From an uncultured Oscillospiraceae bacterium (GTDB lineage: Bacteria; Bacillota; Clostridia; Oscillospirales; Oscillospiraceae), in the NCBI GenBank assembly GCA_934597255.1, contig CAKTQV010000002.1, forward strand, positions 210,610 to 274,609: DNA of 64,000 nucleotides, given 5' to 3'. Numbering within the stretch: position 1 is the stretch's first letter; each line of letters opens with the position of its first letter. This document shows positions 34,289 to 43,827 of the stretch, in pieces. The notes beneath the pieces are model-generated. The model had not been told where the DNA came from. It saw only the letters and a program-made list of their open reading frames with translations, and searched no databases. The position numbers were made by a program, and so were the translations under genes.

Positions 34289-35839
34289 ATGGGTGAAAAA
34301 GGCACGCCCCTGATCGAGTTAAAGCACATCACCAAGACCTTCCCCGGCGTGATCGCGTTGTCGGACGTCAGCTTTGACGTCTACCCCGGCGAAGTGCACG
34401 CGCTCTGCGGTGAGAACGGCGCGGGCAAATCCACGCTTATCAAGGTCATTACCGGCGCGCATGCGGCGGACAGCGGCGAAATACTGGTCAACGGCCAGCC
34501 CGTCAGCTTTTCCTCCACCAGCGACGCCATGCGCTGCGGCATCGCCTGTATTTATCAGGAGCTGACCATCGCGCCGCAGCTCGACATCGCCAAAAACGTA
34601 TTTCTCGGTAATCTCCCCTGCACGCACGGCGACGTCCTCGATCTGAAAAAGCTTTACCACGACACCGAGGAGATCCTCAACGATTACATAGGGCTGCATC
34701 TCGATCCCCACATGCCCGCGGGCGATCTGTCCGTCGGCCAGCAGCAGATGATCGAGATCGGCCGCGCGCTGACCCGCCGCGCCAAGCTCATCATCATGGA
34801 CGAGCCGACTTCCTCTCTGTCCGAGGCAGAGACGGAAACGCTGTTCAAGCTCATCAAGATGCTCCGCGACGACAACGTCGCCATCGTTTATATCAGCCAC
34901 AAGCTGGACGAGGTCATGGAGCTGGCCGACCGCATCACAGTCATCCGCGACGGCCAGAACATTGTCAGCCGGAATAAAACCGATTTCACGCAGGAGCAGC
35001 TCGTCGCCAGCATGATCGGCCGTCCTCTGGAAAACCTCTATCTGAAAGAGCCGGCCGAGATCACGGACACCATGCTCGAAGTCAAGGGCCTTACGCGCAA
35101 GGGCGTCTTTGAGGACGTTTCCTTCTCCGTCCGCAAGGGCGAGGTCGTCGGCTTCTTCGGGCTGGTCGGCGCCGGGCGCAGCGAGATCATGCGCGCGATT
35201 TTTGGCGTGGACAAATACGATTCCGGCGAAGTTGCGGTCGACGGCAAAAAGCTTCACGGCGGCGACCCGGTCAAGGCCATCCGCGCCGGCATCGGCTTCT
35301 GCACGGAGGACCGCAAGAAGGAAGGTCTGGCCCTCCGGCTGTCGATCCTGCTGAACATGACGCTCGTGCGCCTTCCCTTCCTGGCCCGCTTCGGCTTTGT
35401 TGACCGCGCCGCCCAGAAAAAATCCGCCGAGGAATACGTTCAGGCCATCTCCATCAAAACGCCGAGTCTGCATCAGCTTGTCGGAAATCTTTCCGGCGGC
35501 AACCAGCAGAAGGTCGTTGTGGCCAAATGGCTGATGATGAACCCGAAGGTTCTGATCGTGGACGAGCCGACCCGCGGCATCGACGTCGGCTCCAAATCCG
35601 AGATCTACGGCCTTCTGTCCGATCTCGCCAAGCAGGGCATGGCGATTATCGTCGTGTCGAGCGAGATCGAGGAGATCATGGGCGTGTGCGACAGCGTCGT
35701 GACCGTCTTTGAAGGCAAAAAGACCGCCCAGCTCGACATCACGCCGTCCCTGACGCGCGAGGAGATACTTACCTGCGCGCTCGGCGGCAGCTTCAAAAGC
35801 CCGGAACAGCTTGGAAAGGAGGCGGCTGTCAATGAATGA
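34289..35839 (+). CDS. CUT2-type sugar ABC importer ATPase with two ATPase domains
   Basis: A 516-residue protein of the RbsA/MglA family. Domain 1 (about 1-240) has CGENGAGKSTLIK, LSVGQQQMIEIGRAL and IIMDEPTSSL. Domain 2 (about 255-500) has the degenerate P-loop GLVGAGRSE, LSGGNQQKVVVAKWL and IVDEPTRGIDVG, as usual for this family. It drives uptake of a monosaccharide or similar ligand with the two permeases downstream. The ligand cannot be named from sequence. Confidence 0.95.
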   Translation: MGEKGTPLIELKHITKTFPGVIALSDVSFDVYPGEVHALCGENGAGKSTLIKVITGAHAADSGEILVNGQPVSFSSTSDAMRCGIACIYQELTIAPQLDIAKNVFLGNLPCTHGDVLDLKKLYHDTEEILNDYIGLHLDPHMPAGDLSVGQQQMIEIGRALTRRAKLIIMDEPTSSLSEAETETLFKLIKMLRDDNVAIVYISHKLDEVMELADRITVIRDGQNIVSRNKTDFTQEQLVASMIGRPLENLYLKEPAEITDTMLEVKGLTRKGVFEDVSFSVRKGEVVGFFGLVGAGRSEIMRAIFGVDKYDSGEVAVDGKKLHGGDPVKAIRAGIGFCTEDRKKEGLALRLSILLNMTLVRLPFLARFGFVDRAAQKKSAEEYVQAISIKTPSLHQLVGNLSGGNQQKVVVAKWLMMNPKVLIVDEPTRGIDVGSKSEIYGLLSDLAKQGMAIIVVSSEIEEIMGVCDSVVTVFEGKKTAQLDITPSLTREEILTCALGGSFKSPEQLGKEAAVNE

Positions 35840-36860
35840 AACGGCAGTGGAAAAGAAAAACTTCTCCTACTACTGGAAAAAGTTTCTCGCTCTCGACGCG
35901 TCGACCGTCATCCTGGCGCTGATCGCGGCCATTATCCTCTTTGAGATCATCCTCCAGCTCCGTACCCCCGGCAGCGGCGGGCTAATCTTCATGACCCCCG
36001 GCAATCTCATGATGATCCTGCGCCAGAACGTCTACATCGGCATCATTGCCTTCGGTCTGACGCTCGTCATGCTCACGGGCAACATCGACCTGTCCGTCGG
36101 CAATATGCTGACATTCCTGTGCAGCTTCTGCGCCGTTATCATGATGCGCACCGACAACGTTTTCTACACGCTCCTCCTGACCATCGGTCTCGGCGCTCTG
36201 TGCGGACTTTTCAACGGCGTTCTGGTCAATTACCTACGCCTCAACAGCTTCATCACAACGCTCGGCACAAGCTCCATCTACAGCGCGCTGGCGCTCATCA
36301 TCTCCGCCGGCACGGTGCTTGTCATTCCCTCCAGCTGCAGCCCCGCGTTTCAGGCGCTCGGGAAGGCCAGCTTCGGCCCCATTCACATTCTGATCGTCTG
36401 GTTCGTCTTTGTGGCCGTCGTGCTCGGTCTTCTTCTCAGCCGCACGGTCTACGGCCAGCAGCTTTACGCCATCGGCGCCAACCCAATCGTCGCCCGTTTT
36501 TCCGGTATACATTACAAGCGCAGCACTACCATCGCCTATGTCATCACCGGCATCTGCGTGGGTCTGTCCGCCGTCATCATGATGGCCAACTCCCTCAGCT
36601 CGAACCCCCAGGCTGCCTCCGGCAAGGAAATGGAGGTCATCCTCTGCGTCGTGCTTGGCGGCTGCGCCATCAACGGCGGCAAGGGCTCCGTCTGGGGCAC
36701 GGTCGTCGGCATCATGTTCTACGGCGTTCTGTCGGCCGGCTTCACCAGTCTGAACCTGTCACAGTATCTGCAGTGGGTCGTTATGGGCCTGATCATGCTG
36801 CTCGCACTCTCCCTCGATGTTCTCAAGGGCAAGGAGGTCAAGCTATGGAAGAGAAAATGA
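35832..36860 (+). CDS. Sugar ABC permease 1 (RbsC-like)
   Basis: A 342-residue permease with about eight to ten helices and the BPD_transp_2 signatures GNIDLSVGNMLTF and GRTVYGQQLYAIGANPIVARFSG-type loop (about residues 195-215). The ATG at 35832 has AGGAGGCGGCTGTCA before it and overlaps the ATPase 3' end by 8 bases. Confidence 0.93.
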   Translation: MNETAVEKKNFSYYWKKFLALDASTVILALIAAIILFEIILQLRTPGSGGLIFMTPGNLMMILRQNVYIGIIAFGLTLVMLTGNIDLSVGNMLTFLCSFCAVIMMRTDNVFYTLLLTIGLGALCGLFNGVLVNYLRLNSFITTLGTSSIYSALALIISAGTVLVIPSSCSPAFQALGKASFGPIHILIVWFVFVAVVLGLLLSRTVYGQQLYAIGANPIVARFSGIHYKRSTTIAYVITGICVGLSAVIMMANSLSSNPQAASGKEMEVILCVVLGGCAINGGKGSVWGTVVGIMFYGVLSAGFTSLNLSQYLQWVVMGLIMLLALSLDVLKGKEVKLWKRK

Positions 36861-37846
36861 ATCTGGCGGAGATGAAAAGAACGCGCAGACTGCGCACGAT
36901 CAAGGACAACAACGCCGTTCTTATCCTCACGCTCGTCCTGCTGATCGCATTTCTGTTTGTAGACGGATACAAGAACAGCTTTTACAATGTCCTGCGCTAC
37001 ACGGCGATGTACGGCCCTGTCTGCCTCGGCCTCGGCATCGTGATGATAACCGGCAACATCGACCTGTCCGCCGGCTTTCAGGCCGGGTTTGCCGGCGTGA
37101 CCTCCGTTCTCGGCTTCAACGCCGCCTATCAGGCCTCGGGCGATCCCGCGTTTTCTCTTTTGGCCGGGATCCTCATTGCGATCGCCACCGGCGCGGTCAC
37201 CGGCGCCATCAACGGCCTTGTCATCGCAAAGATCGGCGTACCCTCTCTCATCGCCACTATCGCCTCCAACTATGCTTTTCAGGGACTTGTGTTTTATTAC
37301 GCCAAAAGCTCCTTCTCGCCGGAGGACGCCGCCATTGTCAAGCTCGCCGCACAGACGAGCATCGGCGGGATGAAGTGGCTGACGCCGACGCTGATCATCT
37401 TTGTGGTCATCGCCGCCGCACTGTTTCTCTGGATGTACAAGACCCGCTTCGGCAGTTCTATCTACGTTGTCGGCGATAACCCCGAGGCAGCGGCATTTGC
37501 GGGCATCAGCGTAAAGAATACCGTATGGATCGCCTACATACTTTGCGGTATCCTCGCTTCCGTCAGCGGCTTTTTCATGGTATCCAACGCCGGCTACGCC
37601 ATCTACACCCAGGGCAACAGCCTCGCCACGCTGACCATCAGTTGCTGCGTCATCGGCGGCATCAAAATGGCCGGCGGCAAAGGAACCATGCTCCACGTTG
37701 TCCTCGGCGTGCTCATCATGCGGGCGATCTCGCAGATCATGGCCTCCCTGTTCCTCAGCGCCTCGATGGTCAACCTGATCACCGGCATCCTGCTGATCGT
37801 CGTCCTCATTATCGACCGCTTCACCAGCAATAAGACCGTCGAATGA
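36845..37846 (+). CDS. Sugar ABC permease 2 (RbsC-like)
   Basis: A 333-residue permease related to the previous one, with GNIDLSAGFQAGFAGV and GSSIYVVGDNPEAAAFAGIS. Two different permeases imply a heterodimeric channel. AAGGAGGTCAAGCT precedes the ATG at 36845, inside the 3' end of permease 1. An open frame reaching back to 36119 is a shadow of permease 1 and not part of this gene. Confidence 0.93.
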   Translation: MEEKMNLAEMKRTRRLRTIKDNNAVLILTLVLLIAFLFVDGYKNSFYNVLRYTAMYGPVCLGLGIVMITGNIDLSAGFQAGFAGVTSVLGFNAAYQASGDPAFSLLAGILIAIATGAVTGAINGLVIAKIGVPSLIATIASNYAFQGLVFYYAKSSFSPEDAAIVKLAAQTSIGGMKWLTPTLIIFVVIAAALFLWMYKTRFGSSIYVVGDNPEAAAFAGISVKNTVWIAYILCGILASVSGFFMVSNAGYAIYTQGNSLATLTISCCVIGGIKMAGGKGTMLHVVLGVLIMRAISQIMASLFLSASMVNLITGILLIVVLIIDRFTSNKTVE

Positions 37847-37908
37847 CACCCGTTGATAAGCTGCATTTGCAGAGTATCATAGAATTTTTTGAAAGGATCG
37901 AAAAAAGC

Positions 37909-39009
37909 ATGAAACTGAACAAACTTCTTGCACTGGTTCTCGCACTTGTCATGGTTCTCGCTCTGGCCGCCTGCAGCAGCACCGGCACCACGACCGGGGA
38001 TGCCGGCACCGCTGCGGAGCCCGCCGCTGAACAGCCCGCCGCCGAGGCGGAAGCGCCTGCCGCCGGTCAGTCCGGCGCTGCCAGCGCCGCCGACGCGCAG
38101 TCCGGCTGCAACGTCGACATCTCCGGCGTGGATCTCTCCGGCAAGACCATCGGCTACGTCACCATTACCTCCACTGCCCCCTGGGGCGGCCGTGTCGGCA
38201 CGGAGCTTGAGCGCATGGCCAAGGAATGCGGCGCGAAGGTCAACGTCCTTGACGCCCAGACCGTTGCAGACGACGTGACCAACTACTGCAACCAGATGAT
38301 CGACGCCCATGTCGACGCCCTGTGCGTCTTCGGCGGCGACCCCACGGCTATGGTCGACATTGCAAAGCGCTGCAGCGAGGAAGGCATTCCCCTGTTCCTG
38401 TGCGGTCTTGACGTTGCTGAGGAAGGCCGTCAGTATGCGACCGCCTGCATCGGCCCCGATCAGGAGCAGGCCTTTGTGGACATCGCCAACTACGTCATCG
38501 AGGACAACGGTGCTGACGCCGGCTGCACGGTCGTGCAGATCTCCGGCGTTCCCTTCCTGATGGACTATCAGCTGCGCGAGGCCGGCTTCAAGGCCGGTAT
38601 GGCTTCCACCAACTACACGCTGCTTGAGCCTGACTACGCTTTCTCCAGCCGCACCGACGCCAAGTCCTTCATGGAGAATCACATCACGGCCGAGGGCGAT
38701 AAGATCAACGTTGTTATGGGCTATGACGACGACCTGACCATGGGCGCTGTTTCCGCGATCGATGAAGCCGGTCTCGGCGATCAGATCAAGGTTTACTCCT
38801 TCACCGGCCAGAACGACGCCATCCAGGCGGTAGCCGACGGCAAGATGGAACTGACGGTCATGAACCGTGCCGACGACATCGCCGCGGAGACCTGCGTCGC
38901 CATGTATGAGTACTTCACCACCGGCTCCACGGAGTACTATCACTACACCAACCTGATCTACATCAATGCCGACAACGTCAACGACTACATCGGCAAGGGC
39001 GAGTTCTGA
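37909..39009 (+). CDS. Sugar ABC substrate-binding lipoprotein
   Basis: A 366-residue lipoprotein: signal peptide with lipobox LAAC (residues about 18-21), a low-complexity Ala/Glu/Pro linker (about 25-62), then a periplasmic-binding-protein type I fold (KTIGYVTITSTAPWGGRVG...; YDDDLTMGAVSAIDEAGL). It delivers the ligand to the importer. Start ATG 37909; 22 open codons upstream are excluded as AAAGGATCG lies between. Last gene of the operon, which has no regulator of its own. Confidence 0.93.
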   Translation: MKLNKLLALVLALVMVLALAACSSTGTTTGDAGTAAEPAAEQPAAEAEAPAAGQSGAASAADAQSGCNVDISGVDLSGKTIGYVTITSTAPWGGRVGTELERMAKECGAKVNVLDAQTVADDVTNYCNQMIDAHVDALCVFGGDPTAMVDIAKRCSEEGIPLFLCGLDVAEEGRQYATACIGPDQEQAFVDIANYVIEDNGADAGCTVVQISGVPFLMDYQLREAGFKAGMASTNYTLLEPDYAFSSRTDAKSFMENHITAEGDKINVVMGYDDDLTMGAVSAIDEAGLGDQIKVYSFTGQNDAIQAVADGKMELTVMNRADDIAAETCVAMYEYFTTGSTEYYHYTNLIYINADNVNDYIGKGEF

Positions 39010-39047
39010 TAGCTTCGAAAACCGCACCGGCCTGAACGCCGGTCAGT

Positions 39048-39090
39048 AAAAAAAACTGCACGGTCGGATCATCCGCCGTGCAGTTTTTTT
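39048..39090. terminator. Terminator of the sugar ABC operon
   Basis: A stem of ACTGCACGG with CCGTGCAGT flanked by A7 and T7 runs; works in either direction. Confidence 0.9.
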
Positions 39091-39112
39091 GCCTTTGGGC
39101 GAGGAAGAAAAC

Positions 39113-39349
39113 TCCCGGTCCTACCGGGAGAGAAAAAGCTTCAGCACGAGAAAAGCCTCCTGTTGCTGTATAGTGGTAATGGTTTGACAGCCGCATTACC
39201 GAACAGCAACAGGAGGTTTTTAACAAATGAAAACAGACGAACGATTAGAAGTAAAGAGTACTGCTGGTTTTGATTTGGAAAGTGCCCGCCCGCGCGTCAG
39301 TTCTTCAGACTGTGCAGCGGCGCGGGGATATGGCCTCCGCGGGAAATAA
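39113..39349 (+). other. Two hairpins and a decapitated short ORF
   Basis: 39113-39131 is CTCCCGGT/ACCGGGAG, followed on the minus strand by TTTTC, a possible terminator of the PFL/ACT operon. 39156-39216 is a larger hairpin: a 14-bp stem (39156-39169 with 39203-39216) and an inner GGTAATG/CATTACC. Its 3' arm contains the AGGAGG of an ATG at 39227. That frame codes only 40 residues (to 39349) and runs antisense into the PFL gene, so it looks like a gene start cut off by rearrangement. Confidence 0.5.
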
Positions 39350-40655
39350 ACGCGGCGCTGGATGCCTGATGAACCGACATGACCGGCGCGCTGCCGAGCA
39401 GGCCGCCCATTTCGATGGTATCCCCCACTTTCTTTCCGGGCGTGGGCAGAACGCGCACGGCGGTCGTTTTGTTGTTGACCATGCCGATGGCCGCCTCGTC
39501 CGCAATAATGGCGGCGATGGTCTCCGCCGGCGTATCGCCGGGAATGGCGATCATATCAAGCCCCACAGAGCACACGCAGGTCATGGCCTCGAGCTTGTCG
39601 ATGCAAAGCTCGCCGGAGTGTGCCGCTGCGATCATCCCCTCGTCCTCGCTGACCGGGATAAACGCGCCGGACAGCCCGCCCACCGAGGAGGAAGCCATCA
39701 CGCCGCCCTTTTTGACCGCGTCGTTTAGCAGCGCAAGAGCCGCTGTCGTTCCATGCGTGCCGCAGCGCTCCAGCCCCATTTCCTCCAATATGCGCGCCAC
39801 GCTGTCGCCTACGGCAGGCGTCGGCGCAAGGCTGAGATCCACGATGCCGAAGGGCGTGTCCAGCCGGCGGCTTGCCTCCTGTGCCACGAGCTGCCCCATC
39901 CGCGTGACACGAAAAGCGGTCCTCTTTACCGTTTCGGCCACCACGTCAAAGCTCTCTCCCTTCACCGCCTGCAGGGCCGTATGCACAACGCCGGGGCCGG
40001 AGACGCCCACATTGATGACCTTCTCGGCCTCGCCGACGCCATGGAACGCACCGGCCATAAAGGGATTGTCCTCCACGGCGTTGCAGAACACGACCAGCTT
40101 GGCGCAGCCCAGTCCGTCCTGCGCGGCTGTAAGCCCCGCCGTCTGCTTGACGATCTGGCCCATAAGCGCCACCGCGTCCATATTGATGCCGCTGCGCGTG
40201 GAACCGACGTTGACGGACGAACAGACCAGCCTTGTCTGCGCCAATGCTTCCGGAATGGAGCGGATCAGGCGCTCGTCCGCGCGCGTCATGCCCTTCTGGA
40301 CCAGCGCCGAAAAGCCGCCGATAAAATCCACGCCGCAGGTCTCAGCCGCCCGATCCATCACGCGGGCGAACGGCACATAGCTCTCAGCACCGCTCGCGCC
40401 GGCCACCAGTGCCATCGGCGTAACGGAAATGCGCTTGTTGACGATGGGTATGCCGAATTCGCGCTCGATATCCTCGCCCGTGGCGACCAGCTTCTCCGCC
40501 GACCGGCAGATCTTATCGTATATCTTCCGGCAGGAGACCTCCGCGTCGGCGTCGCAGCAGTCAAGCAGCGAAATGCCCATAGTAATGGTCCGGATATCCA
40601 GATGCTGACGGTCGATCATATCGAGCGTATCCAAAATTTCCTTCTGGTTGAGCAT
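39297..40655 (-). CDS. PFL/DUF711 (UPF0210) family protein
   Basis: A 452-residue protein of the pyruvate-formate-lyase-like DUF711 family: [60 protein letters not shown] and [16 protein letters not shown]. No glycyl-radical motif is present, so it is not a PFL enzyme; its reaction is unknown. It follows the ACT protein in a conserved pair. GGAGG lies 6 bases before the second of two ATG codons (40655), the better start. Confidence 0.92.
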   Translation of the reverse strand: MLNQKEILDTLDMIDRQHLDIRTITMGISLLDCCDADAEVSCRKIYDKICRSAEKLVATGEDIEREFGIPIVNKRISVTPMALVAGASGAESYVPFARVMDRAAETCGVDFIGGFSALVQKGMTRADERLIRSIPEALAQTRLVCSSVNVGSTRSGINMDAVALMGQIVKQTAGLTAAQDGLGCAKLVVFCNAVEDNPFMAGAFHGVGEAEKVINVGVSGPGVVHTALQAVKGESFDVVAETVKRTAFRVTRMGQLVAQEASRRLDTPFGIVDLSLAPTPAVGDSVARILEEMGLERCGTHGTTAALALLNDAVKKGGVMASSSVGGLSGAFIPVSEDEGMIAAAHSGELCIDKLEAMTCVCSVGLDMIAIPGDTPAETIAAIIADEAAIGMVNNKTTAVRVLPTPGKKVGDTIEMGGLLGSAPVMSVHQASSAAFISRGGHIPAPLHSLKN

Positions 40656-40667
40656 CATGTGCCTCCG

Positions 40668-40937
40668 TTATATGCTGTACATGGCGTCAAAAATCTCCTG
40701 ACGCTGCATGCGGATGGAAAGGCCCATCTCCTGGCCAAGACGCTCCAGCCCTTCCCCAAGCTCGGAGAAGCTCTTGCCCTGCGCCGGAAGCTCCACCGCC
40801 ATCACCATGGTAAAATTCCCCTGAAGGATCGTCTGACTGATGTCAAGAATATTGACATTGTCGGCGGCAAGCCGCGTGCACACGGCGGCAATAATGCCGA
40901 CGTGATCCTTTCCCAGAACCGTTACGATCGCTCTCAT
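40668..40937 (-). CDS. ACT domain protein (UPF0237)
   Basis: An 89-residue single ACT domain: MRAIVTVLGKDHVGIIAAVC, VNILDISQTILQGNFTMVM. ACT domains bind small molecules such as amino acids. It is encoded 12 bases before the DUF711 gene, a pairing conserved across many bacteria, which suggests it senses a ligand for that protein. Confidence 0.93.
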   Translation of the reverse strand: MRAIVTVLGKDHVGIIAAVCTRLAADNVNILDISQTILQGNFTMVMAVELPAQGKSFSELGEGLERLGQEMGLSIRMQRQEIFDAMYSI

Positions 40938-40975
40938 AAAAAATGCTCCTTATTCCTGATACTGTGCAAAAACAG

Positions 40976-41004
40976 ATTGTAGCACATCCGCACAGACTTG
41001 TAAA
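40976..41004 (-). promoter_or_regulatory. Promoter of the ACT-DUF711 operon
   Basis: Minus strand TTTACA, 17-base spacer, TACAAT. Confidence 0.65.
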
Positions 41005-41014
41005 TCAAAAGCCG

Positions 41015-41050
41015 GAAAAAGCAGACAGCGGCCGGATGACCGGCCGCTGC
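41015..41050 (-). terminator. Terminator of the YidC-fusion/kinase/BCCT operon
   Basis: A GC-rich stem (41027-41035 with 41040-41048, extended by GC/AG pairs), then TGCTTTTTCC on the minus strand. Confidence 0.85.
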
Positions 41051-41066
41051 CGTGCAGCAGGCTTTC

Positions 41067-42587
41067 TCATTCGCCCTTCATATACCTTCGCGCGTCCTTG
41101 ATAAAGCTGGCGATGATAAGCGCGATGACGATGCCGATGGGGAATGCCGCGATGATAGACACCGTCTGCAGATTGTTCATGCTGCTGTCGCTGAATATAA
41201 GCGCGACCGGCAGAAGAATAAGCAGTATCGCCCAGAACAGGATCATCCCCTTGCCGGCCTGTTCATCCTCCCCGATCTCGCGGTAGGAATAGGCCGAGGC
41301 AACAAGCGTGATGGAATCAAAGCTTGTCGCATAAAACGCCACCATAGAGCCGATGAGCAGCACGAGCACGATCTGCGGCACGGGGAGCGTGCGCACCACG
41401 GCAATGATGGTCTGGTACAGGTCGCCGCTCTGCGCATAAAGGCCCATCACGTCCATAACGCCGTGCGTCTGCAGACCAAGGCTGTAGTTGCCGAGAATAA
41501 TGAAGGAGATATACGTCGAGCTGAGGCCGAACGCCATCGCGCCAAGTATGACCTGCCGGACTGTACGGCCGCGGGAAATGCTCCCCATGAAAAACGGCGA
41601 CGCAACGCACCAGACCAGCCAATAGGCCCAGTAGAATATCGTCCAGTTCTGCGGGAAGCTGGATGTGCGCAGCGCATCCGTCCAGGTCGCCAGACCGATA
41701 AAATTCTGAAGCATATTCCCGATGGCGCTGAAGCCCGTCTCAAGAATATAGACGGCCTGCCCGCCCAAAATCAGGACATACGCCAAAAGAGCGAAGAAAA
41801 CGTACATACAGGCATGCGCCAGGAAGCTGACGCCCTTCATTCCGCGCAGGACCGCGACCGTGTATACAAGACAGATGGCGACCAGTATGCCGATCGTCAG
41901 CCACTTGGAGTCCGGAACGCCGAGCAGCGACGTGAGCGCCGCGGACAAAAGCGGCGTCGCCAGACTGAAGGTCGTCGCCGTGCCGGCGATCAGCGCGATA
42001 ACAGCCAGAATGTCGATCAGCTTTCCCGGCAGCTTATCCGTCTGCGCGCCGAGTATGGGGCGGCACGCCTCCGAATACTTCTGTTTCTTTACCCCGCGGA
42101 CATGAAGCATGAAGCCAAAGCAGGCCGCCAGCACCGCATAAAAGCTCCATACCACCGGCCCCCAGTGGAACAGAGGGATCGTAGACGCCCAGTCCTGAAT
42201 GGAGCCCAGCTCCGTCAGATGCGGCTCATTGGCGTAAAGTATCCACTCACAGAAGGAATAAAACAGAATATCCGCCGCAAGTCCCGCCGTAAACAGCATC
42301 GAGCCCCAGGTAAAAAAGCTGTATTTCGGCTTCTCTCCGGGCTTTCCGAGCGTGATCTTTCCGATGTCCGAAAAAGCGATATACAGCGCCGTGACGAGGA
42401 TCCCCAGGCCGACGATCAGATAATACAGGCCCATCTCATCGCCGAGAAAGCCCCGGATCGCGCCCAGCACATTGGTCGAACCGGACGGATCAACAATGAA
42501 AAAGACAAACAGCAGAACTATGATCGCCATGGGAATGATAGTCGTAGCCGGGTCGATCCGTCTCGCACCGATTTTCTTCTTATCCAT
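41067..42587 (-). CDS. BCCT family transporter (choline/betaine/carnitine)
   Basis: A 506-residue, twelve-helix secondary transporter of the betaine-choline-carnitine family. The aromatic-rich substrate region is recognisable around FYWAYWLVWCVASPFFMGSI with SRGRTVRQV following, as is the FFTWG / FHWGPVVWSFYAV segment. Start ATG 42587 follows GAGGTGGCAT. In this operon, behind a choline/ethanolamine-kinase-like gene, choline uptake is the natural guess; betaine or carnitine remain possible. Confidence 0.92.
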   Translation of the reverse strand: MDKKKIGARRIDPATTIIPMAIIVLLFVFFIVDPSGSTNVLGAIRGFLGDEMGLYYLIVGLGILVTALYIAFSDIGKITLGKPGEKPKYSFFTWGSMLFTAGLAADILFYSFCEWILYANEPHLTELGSIQDWASTIPLFHWGPVVWSFYAVLAACFGFMLHVRGVKKQKYSEACRPILGAQTDKLPGKLIDILAVIALIAGTATTFSLATPLLSAALTSLLGVPDSKWLTIGILVAICLVYTVAVLRGMKGVSFLAHACMYVFFALLAYVLILGGQAVYILETGFSAIGNMLQNFIGLATWTDALRTSSFPQNWTIFYWAYWLVWCVASPFFMGSISRGRTVRQVILGAMAFGLSSTYISFIILGNYSLGLQTHGVMDVMGLYAQSGDLYQTIIAVVRTLPVPQIVLVLLIGSMVAFYATSFDSITLVASAYSYREIGEDEQAGKGMILFWAILLILLPVALIFSDSSMNNLQTVSIIAAFPIGIVIALIIASFIKDARRYMKGE

Positions 42588-42635
42588 ATGCCACCTCATG
42601 TTGCCGGTGGTCTTCCCCACCTGTATTGCCCGGTC

Positions 42636-43562
42636 TCACCGGGTTTGAAGTCTTGCGATCGCCTCGGACGCTGTTTCGTAATATTCGCCGGCATAGCGGT
42701 ATTGCTGCTTCGCATAGTCGCCGAAATCCACGCCAAGCTGCTTTTTATACTCGCACCAGTTGCTCCAAAGCAGCCCGCAGGCGGCGATATAGCAATACAC
42801 CTTCGCGCGGACGTCCGGCGGGCATTTTCCCGCAAAATAACAGTCGATCAGCGCTTCCATCTGCTCCCGGCCGTACAGAGCATAGATCCCGAACATCGCA
42901 ATATCCACATGTGGATCCTGCATCCCGGCATACTCCCAGTCGATCAGACGGATGTCCCCGCCGCCGACGAACAGGAAATTATCCGGCACGGCGTCGATGT
43001 GCGAAAGAATATATTCCTTTTGCTGCCGGTCGATAAAGCTTCGCAGGGAGAACACCTTCCGTTTGATCTCCCCATAATCCGGATAAACCGAGGGCTTTCC
43101 TTCCCACAGCGATTCGTAAAACCCGATCTGCCCGAAAATATCAAACACGCGCGGCACGGAAAGCCGAAGCGCGTGGAACCGGCGCAGCCGCTCCATGCAC
43201 GCCTCCACATCCGCCCGGTCAAGCGGGTCGCACACGCGGGCATTCGGATAATAGCGCGATATCTTCAGACCGCTTTCCGGGTCGATATGCGCCACATCGT
43301 CGCATATGTCCAGGCCGTGCAGCGCCTGATAGACCGCCGCTTCGCCGGCGCGGTCTATCATACGGTCCGTTCCCTCGCCGGGGACACGCAGAATGTAACG
43401 GTCGTTCCGGCAGCGGAAGATATAAGAATGATTTGTCATGCCCTTTTTCAGGACCTGAAAATCCGACAATTCATCTTCGCCGCAGTCCATCAGCCGGGCA
43501 AGTTCGGCACGAAGCCGGGCGTCGCTCAGCGGATTCTGCCCATGTCCGTATTCCAACTTCAA
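42636..43562 (-). CDS. Choline/ethanolamine kinase-like protein (LicA type)
   Basis: A 308-residue APH-fold kinase. The catalytic loop is SHIDAVPDNFLFVGG (Asp base, Asn Mg ligand) and the second metal motif is RLIDWEYAGMQDPHVDIAMF, where DWEY and DP are typical of choline kinases such as LicA. The glycine loop is in LKKGMTNHSYIF. A TTG at 43562 has GAGG 9 bases upstream and is the likely start; an ATG at 43577 has no site. Substrate is inferred from motifs and the BCCT neighbour. Confidence 0.83.
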   Translation of the reverse strand: MKLEYGHGQNPLSDARLRAELARLMDCGEDELSDFQVLKKGMTNHSYIFRCRNDRYILRVPGEGTDRMIDRAGEAAVYQALHGLDICDDVAHIDPESGLKISRYYPNARVCDPLDRADVEACMERLRRFHALRLSVPRVFDIFGQIGFYESLWEGKPSVYPDYGEIKRKVFSLRSFIDRQQKEYILSHIDAVPDNFLFVGGGDIRLIDWEYAGMQDPHVDIAMFGIYALYGREQMEALIDCYFAGKCPPDVRAKVYCYIAACGLLWSNWCEYKKQLGVDFGDYAKQQYRYAGEYYETASEAIARLQTR

Positions 43563-43566
43563 GCTG

Positions 43567-43827
43567 TCAGTCCTCATCCGCGTCGTCGTATTCCACAACG
43601 TCGCCTTCCGCTTCTTTTTTCCCCTCAAGATCAATATTGAGCTTTTCCTTGGCTTTTTTCTTGATCCGCGTCCACACGATGCCGATCACGGCGCCGGCCG
43701 CAACGACGATACCGGCCACGACCTGGATCGTGTAGGTCATGACCGAGGGGTCAATATAGGCGTAGGCGCTCATGGTGAAAAACATCACGACGCCGATAAC
43801 TGTAAGCAGTTTTGAAAGCAGTTTCAT
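43567..43827 (-). CDS. Small membrane protein next to surface-polymer genes
   Basis: An 86-residue protein: signal-like N-terminus (about 1-22), AYIDPSVMTYTIQVVAG, one further helix (about 32-52) and a charged, acidic tail ending EYDDADED. Similar small DPS-VMTYTIQ proteins accompany wall-polymer loci in clostridia; function unknown. Its ATG overlaps the fusion gene's stop (ATGA). Confidence 0.8.
   Translation of the reverse strand: MKLLSKLLTVIGVVMFFTMSAYAYIDPSVMTYTIQVVAGIVVAAGAVIGIVWTRIKKKAKEKLNIDLEGKKEAEGDVVEYDDADED

Noticed and set aside
39297..40655. Pyruvate formate-lyase activity for the PFL-family protein
   Set aside because: There is no glycyl-radical motif near the C-terminus; it belongs to the DUF711 family, named only for a distant fold relation.
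41052..43640. An 862-codon plus-strand frame opposite the BCCT and kinase genes
   Set aside because: Arg/His/Asp-rich translation without motifs; the minus-strand genes explain the region fully.
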